Shown: positions 56,801 to 61,940, counted from the first letter of the stretch. The stretch is DNA of 64,000 bases from Macrotis lagotis (GCF_037893015.1 NC_133665.1:104437937-104501936), one strand, 5' to 3'. Notes: a model not told the origin generated them from the letters alone. Numbers and translations are program-made.

Positions 56801-57514
56801 TTAAAGAAAACACCAGCAACCTGAAAAACATATATGGCAATTTCAAAAGAAAGTTAGGGGTGGGGGGGAGCAGCTAGGTGGTGCAGGGAATAGAACACCG
56901 GACCTGGAGTCAGGAGAACCTGAGTTCAATTCCGGCCTCTTAATAATTGCCTATCTGTGTGACCTTGGGCAAGCCACTTAACCCCATTGCCTTAAATAAA
57001 AATTTTAAAAATTTTTAAAAAAAGATAGTTGGTAAATTTCTCTGACTGCACATTTCCAACGGAAGTAAAAGTTAGCTGCCTTGAAAAATGGCCATTTTCA
57101 GATTGTGAGAATAAAAAGTAAAAATGCAAAAACATATTCATTTTTATTGTCTGTATCACTGCCATATGAAAAAACCCAGCAATTTCTACAACAAAATATT
57201 AAGGGTAATAATATGAAGTGCAAGCATAACATACACAGAAAAAAGAAAACTCGGGGGGGGGGCATCCAGGTGGCACAGAGGATAGAGCACCGGCCCTGGA
57301 GTCAGGAGTATCTGAGTTCAAATTCAACTTCAGACACTTAATAATTACCCGGCTGTGTGACCTTGGGCAAGTCACTTAAACCCATTGCCAGAAGGGAAGG
57401 AGGGAGGGAGGAAGGAAGGAAGGAAGGAAGGAATCTCACATAATTCAATGTGGACATGAAGAGCGGAACACAACATACCTGATACTCTTCTGCAGTATTT
57501 GTTAATAACTGGTG
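7887..57514 (-). CDS. PRKAR2A: cAMP-dependent protein kinase type II-alpha regulatory subunit, exons 2-11 (5' end beyond window)
   Basis: Regulatory subunit of protein kinase A: it binds and inhibits the catalytic subunits and releases them when cAMP fills its two binding domains, in the cytoplasm on AKAP scaffolds. Ten exons join in one frame (57479-57514, 54076-54125, 53347-53430, 49414-49520, 41506-41659, 36498-36599, 33391-33465, 20761-20826, 9036-9168, 7887-8020), 941 nt in all, giving 312 residues plus stop. Seen in order: inhibitor site RRVS, acidic linker, cAMP domain A with cassette [15 protein letters not shown], cAMP domain B with [15 protein letters not shown], and a C-terminus ending DLNDPGN. 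All boundaries are AG/GT. The alpha rather than beta isoform is inferred from [27 protein letters not shown] and MDIMKRNIS. The N-terminal docking domain (exon 1) is not in the window. Intact frame and splice sites argue for a functional gene. Confidence 0.96.
8540..8730. mobile_element. MIR-like relic in the last intron
   Basis: AAGGATCTTGGAGACTGTCT, CCCAAAGTCATATGCAAGTA and GACTTGAACCCTGGTC are MIR-type landmarks. It is the only repeat seen in this 1-kb intron (8021-9035). Confidence 0.5.
9036..9168 (-). CDS. PRKAR2A: PRKAR2A exon 10 (cAMP site B)
   Basis: 133 nt reading [18 protein letters not shown], then cassette [15 protein letters not shown], then [10 protein letters not shown] plus one base of a Val codon. 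Glu and Arg of the second cAMP pocket are intact. Acceptor GCTTTAG; donor GTAAAC. Confidence 0.97.
9242..9402 (-). mobile_element. Marsupial tRNA-derived SINE
   Basis: Antisense unit about 75 bp upstream of the exon 10 acceptor. GACATGAACACTTTC / GACATGAACATTTTC flank it. Confidence 0.92.
10890..11046 (+). mobile_element. Marsupial tRNA-derived SINE nested in HAL1 copy 1
   Basis: GGGAGCAGTTAGTGGC to an A-rich tail with CAAACAAAAAAAAA. Directly abuts an opposite SINE at 11047-11181. Confidence 0.88.
11047..11181 (-). mobile_element. Marsupial tRNA-derived SINE nested in HAL1 copy 1
   Basis: Antisense unit ending CACCTAGCTGCCC. Together with the preceding SINE it is bracketed by AGAGATAA of the HAL1 ORF1. 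Confidence 0.88.
12455..12611 (-). mobile_element. Marsupial tRNA-derived SINE
   Basis: Perfect 13-bp target duplication GAGAGAAAATATA at 12442-12454 and 12612-12624. Inserted in the 3' part of HAL1 copy 1. Confidence 0.95.
12934..13036 (-). mobile_element. Partial SINE with internal 15-bp tandem duplication
   Basis: Lacks the tail part. GTACTCCTGACTCCA occurs twice in tandem at 12969-12998, which no other copy here shows. Confidence 0.85.
13047..13206 (-). mobile_element. Marsupial tRNA-derived SINE
   Basis: Complete antisense unit immediately next to the partial one at 12934-13036. Confidence 0.9.
13401..13543 (-). mobile_element. Older SINE subtype
   Basis: Tail reads TTTAAAGCAATGGGG rather than GCAAGGCAAATGGGG, and the body is more diverged, so an older subfamily. 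Confidence 0.85.
13685..13711. repeat. (GT)n microsatellite
   Basis: About 13 uninterrupted units. Confidence 0.95.
13860..14035 (-). mobile_element. Old SINE/MIR-related relic
   Basis: CTCCAGCTCATTATACAGGT, GAGGAAACAAG and CAGGGTCACACAGCC with GAATTTGAACTCAGAAAGATG are typical of an older marsupial SINE family. Confidence 0.6.
15199..15948 (+). CDS. HAL1/L1 ORF1-like protein, coiled coil (frameshifted at end)
   Basis: 249 codons from ATG (MSKQRNKRN). Residues about 45-185 form a Lys/Glu/Gln-rich coiled coil ([17 protein letters not shown] and similar), then [20 protein letters not shown] marks the start of the L1 ORF1 RNA-recognition domain. The frame closes at TAG 15946-15948 right after runs of C and A. 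The +1 frame carries on at once with [15 protein letters not shown] and later [20 protein letters not shown], stopping at 16133-16135. In L1, ORF1p binds element RNA as a trimer. This frame is probably dead because of the homopolymer shift. Confidence 0.8.
   Translation: MSKQRNKRNTTEKYFANEPKKDQNTQSENEKAQAPASKDSKKNRNWAQAMTELKKDFENQMRELEEKLGKEMREMQEKHENEVSSLVKEIQKNAEENSMLKTSLGQMDKTVQTVEEKNALKSKIGQMEKEIRKLSEENKSFRQIIELREIDEFMRNQNSILQNQKNEKLEENVKHLIEKTTDMENRFRKDNLKINGISESHDQEKSLDIIFKELLQENCPDILEAEDKIEMERIYPSPPKKEIQKKNNP
15949..16135 (+). pseudogene. Shifted remainder of HAL1 ORF1
   Basis: In the frame +1 to the main ORF the sequence reads [21 protein letters not shown] and [15 protein letters not shown], the nucleic-acid-binding C-terminal part of L1 ORF1 proteins, ending at TGA 16133-16135. 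It is cut off from the upstream coding part by an indel in a homopolymer between about 15908 and 15945. Confidence 0.75.
18351..18510 (-). mobile_element. SINE nested in HAL1 copy 3
   Basis: Perfect 14-bp target duplication TAGACTTCATTTTT at 18337-18350 and 18511-18524. Confidence 0.95.
18540..18700 (+). mobile_element. SINE nested in HAL1 copy 3, opposite orientation
   Basis: Perfect 14-bp target duplication AAGAAATAATCCAG at 18526-18539 and 18701-18714, 29 bp from the preceding minus SINE. Confidence 0.95.
20761..20826 (-). CDS. PRKAR2A: PRKAR2A exon 9
   Basis: 66 nt, 22 codons, phase 0 at both ends, reading [20 protein letters not shown] then SK, inner beta-strands of cAMP domain B. Donor GTAAGT is a consensus match; acceptor ATTATAG. 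It is flanked by the two largest introns of the window (11.6 and 12.6 kb). Confidence 0.96.
20827..22880. other. Intron 8, exon-9-proximal part: mostly unrecognised
   Basis: Holds a (TA)n tract at 21067-21084, a MIR-like relic at 21580-21730 (CAATTGTAAAATGGGAACC, GGCTTAGCACATAACAGG) and an SINE at 22325. 21740-22320 and 22475-22880 are T-rich and unlike any family I recognise. Confidence 0.5.
22325..22474 (+). mobile_element. Older SINE subtype
   Basis: GGGCAGCTAGGTGGTGC head and CATTGCCTTGCAAAA tail, diverged. The surrounding 21740-22880 is not recognised. Confidence 0.85.
22881..23055. repeat. 175-bp duplicated block, copy A
   Basis: The 175 bases from GAGAAGCACTCTCC to ATATCTGCTCTT recur at 24374-24548 in the same orientation with four mismatches that I can count. 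The flanks differ on both sides. Not part of any repeat family I recognise. Confidence 0.9.
23120..23400 (+). mobile_element. Degraded L1 ORF2 end
   Basis: CCCAAGAAGGCAAAGTCAAA, then AGTTAAGATCTGGAAACAAA, then GTGGAATGGAGCACCACTGT line up loosely with the end of L1 ORF2 seen at 60735-61215. A short direct repeat (CCTGAGCATGCATA twice) lies at 23185-23210. Confidence 0.45.
23641..23726. repeat. Interrupted (GT)n / (ATGT)n tract
   Basis: Mixed TGTATG, TGTGTG and TACATC units; imperfect. Confidence 0.85.
24374..24548. repeat. 175-bp duplicated block, copy B (inside zinc-finger pseudogene)
   Basis: Direct duplicate of 22881-23055, 1493 bp away. It sits between zinc-finger remnants, joined after TTTGGACA and before ATTGATCTTTAG, so this copy is the inserted one. 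Differences: TCTG/TCGG, TTCAC/TTCCC, TATAT/TATAC, GATAT/GACAT. Confidence 0.9.
24574..24738 (+). mobile_element. Young SINE in zinc-finger pseudogene
   Basis: Near-consensus unit. AGAAAATGTGTACTA at 24559-24573 is repeated after the tail at 24739-24753, a perfect target duplication. Confidence 0.96.
25019..25068 (+). mobile_element. 5'-truncated SINE tail
   Basis: Only the last 50 bases, GGCAAGCCACTTAACCCCAT to CCTAAAAAACAAAAAC, are present. Confidence 0.8.
25083..25236 (+). mobile_element. Older SINE subtype
   Basis: GGGGGTAGCTAGTTGGTGC head and TTGCTTTAAATAAT tail; the TAAATAA-tailed subtype. Confidence 0.85.
26094..26130. repeat. (GT)n tract ending in GCACGCGTGC
   Basis: Alternating purine-pyrimidine run with a CG-containing palindrome at its end. 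Confidence 0.9.
26857..27034 (+). mobile_element. Marsupial tRNA-derived SINE
   Basis: GGGGGCAGCTAGGTGGCAC head with a long A/C-rich tail (AAACCCCAAAAAACAAAACA). Confidence 0.9.
27187..27345 (-). mobile_element. Marsupial tRNA-derived SINE
   Basis: CATGTTCTTTT flanks both ends. Antisense unit ending CACCTAGCCACCCCC. Confidence 0.92.
28095..28225 (+). mobile_element. L1 3' tail fragment
   Basis: GATTGCTTTCTGTCAGGGGG, GTTGAAAACTACTGTTACAT and TAAAAAATAAATAAAATATT form the terminal 130 bases of a marsupial L1. Confidence 0.6.
28463..28488. repeat. (CA)n microsatellite
   Basis: Thirteen units. Confidence 0.93.
29228..29373 (-). mobile_element. Older SINE subtype
   Basis: Antisense, diverged (GGTTAAATGATTTGCCC; CCACCTAGTTTGCCCCC). 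Confidence 0.85.
29504..29645 (+). mobile_element. MAR1-like SINE subtype
   Basis: Ends TTAACCCTCACTGCCTCACC rather than the CCTAAAAA tail of its neighbours; an older, MAR1-like subtype. Confidence 0.85.
29829..29982 (+). mobile_element. Marsupial tRNA-derived SINE
   Basis: Perfect target duplication AAAAGTGAAGGATA at 29815-29828 and 29983-29996. Lacks the AGCTGTGTGG block of the consensus. Confidence 0.95.
30000..30913. other. Intron 8 stretch without recognisable features
   Basis: AT-rich. I see no gene, RNA or repeat that I can name. Confidence 0.4.
30929..31084 (-). mobile_element. Marsupial tRNA-derived SINE
   Basis: Near-consensus. CCTCATGAATTTTTT duplicated at 30914-30928 and 31085-31099. 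Confidence 0.95.
31100..32430. other. Intron 8 stretch without recognisable features
   Basis: Apart from a short (TC)n at about 32177-32198 nothing can be named. Open frames are short and do not resemble proteins. Confidence 0.4.
32430..33310 (+). mobile_element. L2-type LINE 3' half relic
   Basis: T/C-rich DNA with CCAATAGTTCCCTATTTCCT, CATTACAACCTGGCTGCAGT, TTGTCTCCCCTGAAAAGATG and CCCCCAGGACCTAGTGTTTA, in the order of the L2 C-terminal coding region and 3' UTR. Diverged, no frame left. Confidence 0.6.
33391..33465 (-). CDS. PRKAR2A: PRKAR2A exon 8
   Basis: 75 nt, 25 codons, phase 0 at both ends, reading [20 protein letters not shown] then RIIAQ, the start of cAMP domain [15 protein letters not shown] is the RII-alpha form; RII-beta has FSER and other changes. 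Acceptor ATTGCAG; donor GTAATC. Confidence 0.97.
34380..35335 (-). mobile_element. Marsupial L1 3' fragment (ORF2 C-terminus and 3' UTR)
   Basis: On the minus strand this reads the end of L1 ORF2 and the 3' UTR. On the plus strand the landmarks are CCACCACAAAAAGAGTTGTT, GCTCTCCAGAATAATTAGAT, CACATCCCCTCCAACATTTG and TTTTAATTTACATTTCTCTA, all familiar L1 antisense strings. Coding is broken. Confidence 0.75.
35555..35714 (-). mobile_element. Marsupial tRNA-derived SINE
   Basis: Near-consensus. TCATTGTGAAATCT duplicated at 35541-35554 and 35715-35728, inside an old L2. Confidence 0.95.
35745..36335 (+). mobile_element. L2-type LINE relic including reverse-transcriptase region
   Basis: Starts with CTTGACCTTTCAGCAACCTT (the L2 LDLSAAFDT region), keeps [16 protein letters not shown] at about 36010-36060 where active L2 has the YADD catalytic motif (here YVDG, inactive), then ends in a 3' end with GCCTGGCACATAGTAAGTAT and TTAATAAACATT. 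Confidence 0.65.
36498..36599 (-). CDS. PRKAR2A: PRKAR2A exon 7
   Basis: 102 nt, 34 codons, phase 0 at both ends, reading [20 protein letters not shown] then [14 protein letters not shown]. This is the helix linking the two cAMP domains. Acceptor TTGTAG; donor GTAAGG. Confidence 0.97.
37357..37504 (-). mobile_element. Older SINE subtype
   Basis: TAATAATAAGATTT / TAATGATAAGATTT flank it. Body diverged, with AGAGGCCGAATTTGAAC. Confidence 0.88.
38099..38250 (+). mobile_element. Marsupial tRNA-derived SINE
   Basis: AAAAATCAGTGTTG flanks both ends. It sits just 5' of the HAL1 fragment at 38270. Confidence 0.9.
38270..39390 (+). mobile_element. Old HAL1/L1-ORF1-derived fragment (copy 4)
   Basis: Shares with the copies in 9.9-19.5 kb the ORF1-end string TCACCTCCAGAAAGAGAT, then AGCCAGAAAGAAACAATTCAAAT, the AGGATCACA block and a purine-rich 3' region. 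It is clearly more diverged and lacks the 5' half. Plus orientation, antisense to PRKAR2A, like the other three. Confidence 0.65.
39391..41070. other. Intron 6 stretch without recognisable features
   Basis: AT-rich. No SINE over about 1.7 kb between the HAL1 relic and the (CA)n tract. No coding signal seen. Confidence 0.4.
41074..41120. repeat. (CA)n microsatellite
   Basis: About 23 uninterrupted units, 386 bp from the exon 6 donor. Confidence 0.95.
41288..41446 (+). mobile_element. Older SINE subtype
   Basis: GGGCAGCTAGGTGGTGC head and CTGCTTTAAATAAATAAAA tail. About 60 bp from the exon 6 donor. Confidence 0.88.
41506..41659 (-). CDS. PRKAR2A: PRKAR2A exon 6 (cAMP site A)
   Basis: 154 nt reading [11 protein letters not shown], then VGQYDNRG, then the phosphate-binding cassette [15 protein letters not shown], ending at GALWGL. 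The Glu and Arg of the cassette, which hold the ribose hydroxyl and the cyclic phosphate of cAMP in this family, are both present. YDILVTKDN is the RII-alpha form. Acceptor TTTCAG; donor GTAAG. Confidence 0.97.
41816..41846. repeat. (TC)n microsatellite
   Basis: About 15 units, 157 bp upstream of exon 6 on the gene strand. Confidence 0.93.
42157..42310 (-). mobile_element. Marsupial tRNA-derived SINE
   Basis: TCTTTAAACTTT flanks both ends. Near-consensus. Confidence 0.93.
42697..42871 (+). mobile_element. SINE in L1 3' end (first of a tandem pair)
   Basis: AGGGGTGGCTAGGTGGC to a long A-rich tail. AAATCATGAGGGG before and AAATCACGAGGGG after. Confidence 0.92.
42881..43035 (+). mobile_element. 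SINE in L1 3' end (second of a tandem pair)
   Basis: GGGGGCAGCTAGGTGGAGC to TAAAATTTTAAAAA, followed by a third target copy AAATCATGAGAGG. An older subtype than the first of the pair. Confidence 0.92.
44289..44437 (+). mobile_element. Marsupial tRNA-derived SINE
   Basis: AAAAATATGAAAAT flanks both ends. GGGGGCGGGTAGGTGGCAC head. Confidence 0.93.
45330..45880 (+). mobile_element. L3/CR1-type LINE 3' end relic (longer)
   Basis: In order: GTTGGATCACATGGGGAGCA, GCCAGAGGAGGATCAGGTGA, GAGCTATCTTCAAAACTGTT, AAGGGCAAAACCAGAACTAA and GAACTAGATAGTCATTGAGG ahead of TCCCTTCCCAGACCTGA. This is the order of the CR1/L3 3' region. Open frames here are accidental. Confidence 0.65.
45890..47640. other. Intron 5 stretch, AT-rich, mostly unassigned
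   Basis: 46675-46760 is an alternating TATGCATATATAC-type tract with imperfect inverted symmetry. Otherwise nothing I can name, and no SINE. Confidence 0.4.
47674..47735. repeat. Perfect inverted repeat: 28-bp arms, 6-nt loop
   Basis: Left arm 47674-47701 and right arm 47708-47735 are exact reverse complements around loop AGATAA. In addition the 20-mer ATAATGCCCAGATAAGGGCA occurs at 47693-47712 and again at 47732-47751, an offset of 39 bp. The combined pattern fits one fold-back template-switch event. No transposon ends are seen. Confidence 0.95.
48465..48620 (+). mobile_element. Marsupial tRNA-derived SINE
   Basis: AAAAAAAGGCTCGA / AAAAAAAGGCTTGA flank it. GGGGCGGCTAGGTGGCGTAG head is close to consensus. 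Confidence 0.95.
48700..49413. other. Intron 5, exon-5-proximal part
   Basis: A MIR-like relic at 48715-48870 (TTTCACTGTAAAATGGACAA). The rest is unassigned. Confidence 0.4.
49414..49520 (-). CDS. PRKAR2A: PRKAR2A exon 5
   Basis: 107 nt reading [20 protein letters not shown] onward through [15 protein letters not shown], the first beta-strands of cAMP domain A. It ends after two bases of an Arg codon (CG), completed by the A that opens exon 6. Acceptor TTGTAG; donor GTAGGA. Confidence 0.96.
49880..50152 (+). mobile_element. Two degraded older SINE relics
   Basis: 49880-49990 keeps AGGAAGACCTGGGTTCAAA and ACAAGTCACTTAATATCTCT. 50025-50152 keeps GTGGATAAAGTATCAAGTCC, TGGAATCAGGAG and GATTGCCTCAC plus an A tail. 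Confidence 0.65.
50160..52580. other. Intron 4 stretch without recognisable features
   Basis: 2.4 kb with only a possible MIR trace near 52050-52150. A short palindromic cluster CTGTACTGGTACATATGGAC, ending GGTACATATGCTATGTACCAG, is at 51517-51558. No coding signal. Confidence 0.4.
52583..52742 (+). mobile_element. SINE with internal deletion near the head
   Basis: AGGCAGCTAGAACACTGGCTC skips the usual GGTGGCGCAGTGGATAGA part. AAAATTTACAGA / AAAGATTTACAGA flank it. Confidence 0.85.
53347..53430 (-). CDS. PRKAR2A: PRKAR2A exon 4
   Basis: 84 nt, 28 codons, phase 0 at both ends, reading [20 protein letters not shown] onward to FKNLDQ. This is the N-terminal helical part of cAMP-binding domain A. 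The acceptor is TTTTATAG. The donor is GTACAA, which lacks the usual G at +5 and is the weakest donor of the gene; skipping this exon would keep the frame. Confidence 0.96.
54076..54125 (-). CDS. PRKAR2A: PRKAR2A exon 3
   Basis: 50 nt between an acceptor with a run of seven C before AAG and donor GTAAG. It reads (V)[16 protein letters not shown], the acidic linker straight after the inhibitor site of RII subunits. The first two bases complete the Val codon begun in exon 2, and it ends in phase 0. Confidence 0.95.
54285..54560 (-). mobile_element. Degraded L1 3' fragment
   Basis: ACAATTCCACCAACAATGTA, TTAGTGTCCATTTT and CAGTGATTTGCATTGATG resemble the same L1 antisense block seen at 34380-35335, strongly diverged. 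Confidence 0.5.
54637..54791 (-). mobile_element. Marsupial tRNA-derived SINE
   Basis: Perfect 16-bp target duplication TGCATTCTCCAACTTT at 54621-54636 and 54792-54807. Confidence 0.96.
54800..55870 (+). mobile_element. L2-type LINE relic, split by an SINE
   Basis: CTTGACCTCTCTGCAGCACT at 54884 matches the LDLSAA region of L2 reverse transcriptase. 55020-55250 holds [22 protein letters not shown] remnants. After the SINE at 55259-55411 it resumes and keeps TATGCCTTTGCACTGGCTGT and TCCTTCTCAAAGCCTCAGCT of the L2 3' part. Confidence 0.65.
55259..55411 (-). mobile_element. Marsupial tRNA-derived SINE inside L2
   Basis: CACTATCTTTCT / CATTATCTTTCT flank it. Antisense unit ending CCACCTAGCCGCC. 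Confidence 0.92.
55880..56615. other. Intron 2 stretch with MIR relics
   Basis: Two MIR-like relics in opposite orientation: 55910-56095 (TTATCTGTAAAATGGGAATA) and 56225-56405 (CCCATTTACAAATAAAGAAA, GTTAAGTGGCAGAGTCCAGG). Confidence 0.5.
56633..56787 (-). mobile_element. Marsupial tRNA-derived SINE
   Basis: Perfect target duplication AAACTTTATATTTTT at 56618-56632 and 56788-56802. Confidence 0.95.
56863..57020 (+). mobile_element. Older SINE subtype
   Basis: GGGGGGAGCAGCTAGGTGGTGC head; TTGCCTTAAATAAAAATTTT tail. It lacks the CAGACACTT block. Confidence 0.87.
57253..57433 (+). mobile_element. SINE with GGAA-repeat tail next to exon 2
   Basis: GGGGGGGCATCCAGGTGGCAC head. After CCCATTGCC the expected A tail is replaced by a purine microsatellite of AGGG and GGAA units to 57433. 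It ends about 45 bp from the exon 2 donor of PRKAR2A. Confidence 0.9.
57479..57514 (-). CDS. PRKAR2A: PRKAR2A exon 2 (36-nt microexon, inhibitor site)
   Basis: A pyrimidine-rich acceptor ending TTTTGCAG precedes 36 nt followed by donor GTATGT. With the phase forced by exon 3 it reads [12 protein letters not shown], then the first base of a Val codon. RRVS is the substrate-like inhibitor sequence of RII subunits; its Ser is phosphorylated by the catalytic subunit. The length of 36 nt fits my recollection of this exon in PRKAR2 genes. The flanking APVINKYC is closer to what I recall for RII-beta than for placental RII-alpha. Found only by translating with the phase of exon 3; too short to show as an open frame. 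Confidence 0.9.
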
Positions 57515-57710
57515 CTGCAAAAGAAAGAAAAAACAGCACTAAGCATTTAAATTCAAATGTAAAGCCATAAAGTAACATTTTAAAATAACCTTTCTTTTCT
57601 CATTTTACATGGATAACAACAGAAATGTCTGAATACCACACATGGAATTTAAGCATTCAAGTCTTTATTTTCAGTTAATTCAGTTATTTTCAGTTAAAAA
57701 AAATTTTTTT

Positions 57711-58419
<709 letters not shown>

Positions 58420-59220
58420 ACTTTGAAGGCAAAGCATGGATTTTCAAGGTGTTTTCTACAAATTATTTTCTTGATGACTTCTTCCTCCTTATGCAATAGG
58501 AATTAAGACAACATACACCAAATTTTACTATCCAGAATTGTGTTGTACAAGTAGCAGGTGGATAATATATAAGGTTGAGTTATGACTAAATTTTTTTTCT
58601 CCATGAGAAAACTGAGAAATCCCCAAATAAACGAAGAAGATATTAAGGATTTTTAAAGTTTAGATATATTCAACATTCTCATTTATTTTGGTTACCTGCT
58701 AAAGAGTAAGAAAATTTGAGAAACTAGATGGAAATCTTATAATTGACATGAAAAAGAAAAATGAAGACTAGGAAGAACTGCTGACTTTGTAAATAAAAGA
58801 GCTTAAGGGTAAAGCTATCAACATTACTTTAAGTGTTCTCTTGGTGGTGAATGTTGTTTTTTAAATCTTGGAGTTGGTTATAAATTAGGATAGTCACAAA
58901 GTAAATAATGAGGCTTTTAAGAAAATATATATTTTTTTATATTTTTAGTGGTTGTTTAGTCTGTTCACTGAGCTCTTTTGCCTAAAAATAATCACTGCTG
59001 ATACTAGCACTGATATTTATCTCTTCAGGAAAAGTAAGTTGATCACATTTTCCATATACAGATGGGAAATAGCAAGTCTTCTGTGCAGCATGGAAACTGT
59101 AAATATAAATTTATTGGTTGACTAATTTCAGTCTTGCTAGGTAAGTTCCATGAAAATTCATGTGATAATGCTTTTCTACCATAGAGGTGGTGGTAATTAT
59201 TAGATAAAATTTTAAAATAT
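58420..59220 (+). other. Possible 3' UTR of the AK6 retrocopy and unassigned flank
   Basis: Unique AT-rich DNA after the AK6 stop. AATAAA occurs at about 58625 (in CCCCAAATAAACG) and 58792 (in TGTAAATAAAAGAG). No clear poly(A) run follows either, so the end of the retrocopy cannot be set. A minus-strand L1 fragment starts near 59250. Confidence 0.4.
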
Positions 59221-59249
59221 AAAAAAACCACCTAAAAATTTATCAATAT

Positions 59250-60010
59250 TTCCTTATAGAATTCTTCTCCCTTTTTAATCCATGAATCCCTTGAAGCAAA
59301 GATTTTTTAAAAAATATAACAATTTGGGATATAGATCTAGTAGAGGGTATTGCTGCCTCAAGGGTATGATCAGTTTTATTGTCCTTTGGGAATAGTTCTA
59401 AATGTTCTCCAGAATGGCTGGATCAGCTCAAAATTCCATCAGCAGTGAATTTAATGTCCCAATTTTCCTTCATCCTCTCCAACACTAATCATTTTCCTTT
59501 TTTTTTGTCATCTTAGTTAATTTAATAATTGTAAGATGGATTTAATTTGCATTTCTCTACTCAATGATAATTTGGAGCACTTTTTCATATGATTATGGAT
59601 AGCATTAATTTCTTCATTTGAAAACTGCCTATTCATATCCTTTGACCATGTATCAATTGGGGTATAATTTGTAATCTTATATATGTGATTCAGTTCTCTA
59701 TATAGTTTAGAAATGAGTCCTTTAATCAGGAACACTAGCTATGAAAATTATTTCCCAGCTTTCTGTATTCCATCTAATCTTGACTGCATTGATTTTATTT
59801 GTGCAAACCGTTTTTAATTTATTATAGTCAGAATCATCCATTTTGCAATTTATAATGTTCTCTTATTTCTTACCTGGTCATAAATTTCTCCCCTGGCATA
59901 AATTTCTCCCCTTTCCATAGATCCTAAAGGTAGAATATTTCCTGTTCTCTTAATTTGTCTACATCACCTTGGTGTAGGGTGTGCGATGTGGGTCTAAAAC
60001 GAAAACTTTT
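59250..60010 (-). mobile_element. L1 ORF2/3' fragment, minus strand
   Basis: On the plus strand: TGTTCTCCAGAATGGCTGGA, TTAATTTGCATTTCTCTACT, AAAACTGCCTATTCATATCC, TGTCTACATCACCTTGGTGT. These are L1 antisense landmarks in the order expected for a minus-strand copy. Confidence 0.7.
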
Positions 60011-60734
60011 GGCACACTTCTTATTAAGTATAATAATGTAAGAGATCTAAGAATAATAGGTATAAGAAACACTCAGGTTGTCAGAAAGTGCATACCAAAA
60101 ACTTTATTCTGGAAGCATGAAGAACTAGACACTAAGACAAAATGACTAATGTGACCATAATAGTAAAATTTACTGTAAGAAAGTAGAAATAAAAGATTTT
60201 AAATGTTCTAAATTAAATTGATACTATTTACTTTCTCCTGCCTCTCAATACCTCTTACCTTTTAATTTGCTATTTCTTTAACTTATTTAGCTTTACAATA
60301 GAGTTCATGTCATCTATCTAGTCTCAAATTCAAATTTTGTTTTAAGTATACAGTCCTAATACATTTGCATTATTGCCATCTAAATATTTTTTGCTTTATC
60401 ATGACTTGTTAATCTAAATAACAGATTTCTCTGAACAGAGGGCTACAAAAAATATAATATAATATAATATATATATATGTGTATATATATATATGGTCGG
60501 GGATAAGGAAGTAAAGGAATATCACTTAAGAATCACGAGATCACTAAAGACTGTGGTCTAGTTCCTATCGATATGCTTCCTCAATACTGTACCTAATTAC
60601 ATTATTCCTGGATAACTGCAGCACCTGGTTCATGCTTTCTTTGACCTTTTCATCAACTTCTATAATCCTTGATTACCTCAAGATCCACATACTGACAGAG
60701 GTTAAGCAATGCTCCACCACTGAGACATAATTTA

Positions 60735-61215
60735 CTGCAGTCACAAATCTTTAATTTGTCATTCTAGAGAGTGATTTGGAGCTCTGCCCAAGGGCCATAT
60801 AAAACTGCGCATTCCCTACAACCCAGAAATACCACTACTTGGTCTGTATTCCTAAGAGATCTAAAAAAGAGGGTGGGTTAAGGACTTACATGTAAAAAAT
60901 TTACAAGCAGCACTTTTTGTGGTTAATTAGAAATTGAGGGGATGTCCATTGATTGGGGAATGGCTGAACAAGGTGTGGTATATGATTGTAATGGAATACT
61001 ATTGTGCTATAAGAAATGACAGTCTGATTCCTGAAAAATCTGGAAAGACTTACATGAACTGATGCAAAGTGAAGTGAGCAGAATCAGGAGAACATCGTAC
61101 ATAATTATAGCAATATTGTATGAAAATCAATTCTGAATGACTTATTCTCAGAAATGCAATGATCCAAGAGAATTTCAAGAGCACATGATGTGTTTTTTAA
61201 GGTTTATGTGTTGAT
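60735..61215 (+). mobile_element. L1 ORF2 C-terminus and 3' UTR fragment
   Basis: CATTCCCTACAACCCAGAAA, TTGATTGGGGAATGGCTGAA, GTAATGGAATACTATTGTGC and GTGAAGTGAGCAGAATCAGG are in L1 order. Frameshifted and truncated. Confidence 0.75.
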
Positions 61216-61230
61216 TTCCTAAATATTTTT

Positions 61231-61377
61231 TTTTAGATTTTTCAAGGCAATGGGGTTAAGTGGCTTGCCCAAGGCCACACGGCTAGGTAATTATTAAGTG
61301 TCTGAGGTCGGATTTGAACCCAGGTACTCCTGACTCCAAGGCCAGTGCTCTATCCACTGTGCCACCTAGCTGCCCCT
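61231..61377 (-). mobile_element. Marsupial tRNA-derived SINE
   Basis: TGATTTCCTAAATATTTTT / TGATTTTCTAAATTTTT flank it. Confidence 0.92.
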
Positions 61378-61384
61378 GATTTTC

Positions 61385-61855
61385 TAAATTTTTAAATGCA
61401 TATCTGGTTCATTGATTCTTTTTTTTCTATTTTGTTAATGTTTCTGAGAATATGATTCCCTGCCCTGAGACTGCTGTAGCTGCATCCCCAAAATTTTGAT
61501 TTCCTTTTAAACATTTTTTAAATATAAAGATCATTCTTATGATTTGGTATTTGAATCATTTATTATTAAGATTTCATTGTTAAGTCTTCATCTGGAACTG
61601 TATCTTTTGTTTGTGGGTTCCTGAACCAATTTTTATTTTTGTTGCATTATGGTCTATTTATTTCTGCCTTCTTACATTTGTTCATAAAATCTCTGTGTCC
61701 CAGTATATTGGCAAGTTTTGGAAAAGTTCCATATATAGCAGAGAAATATACAAACTCTTTTTTTATCCAAACTATCACTTTTTATTTTATTGGATTGTTT
61801 TAACCCATTCACATTTAAAGCTATAAGCTAGGTTAATATTTTCCTCCATCTGTCT
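61385..61855 (-). mobile_element. L1 ORF2 internal fragment, minus strand
   Basis: TTTTTGTTGCATTATGGTCT, GGTTCCTGAACCAATTTTTA and CATTCACATTTAAAGCTATA on the plus strand correspond to an internal ORF2 segment read antisense. It lies further 5' in L1 than the 59250-60010 piece, in the same orientation, so both may derive from one element. Confidence 0.6.
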
Positions 61856-61940
61856 CTAATGAGGTTTTTTCCCAAGCCCCACCCCCTTTTCTACTGTGCT
61901 GTAAATATAAAACTATGTTACTTCAGTTACTTAGGTTTCT

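Noticed and set aside
7887..57514. PRKAR2B (type II-beta) instead of PRKAR2A
   Set aside because: Exon 2 and parts of exons 8-9 look beta-like, but exons 6, 8, 10 and 11 carry alpha-type residues ([36 protein letters not shown]).
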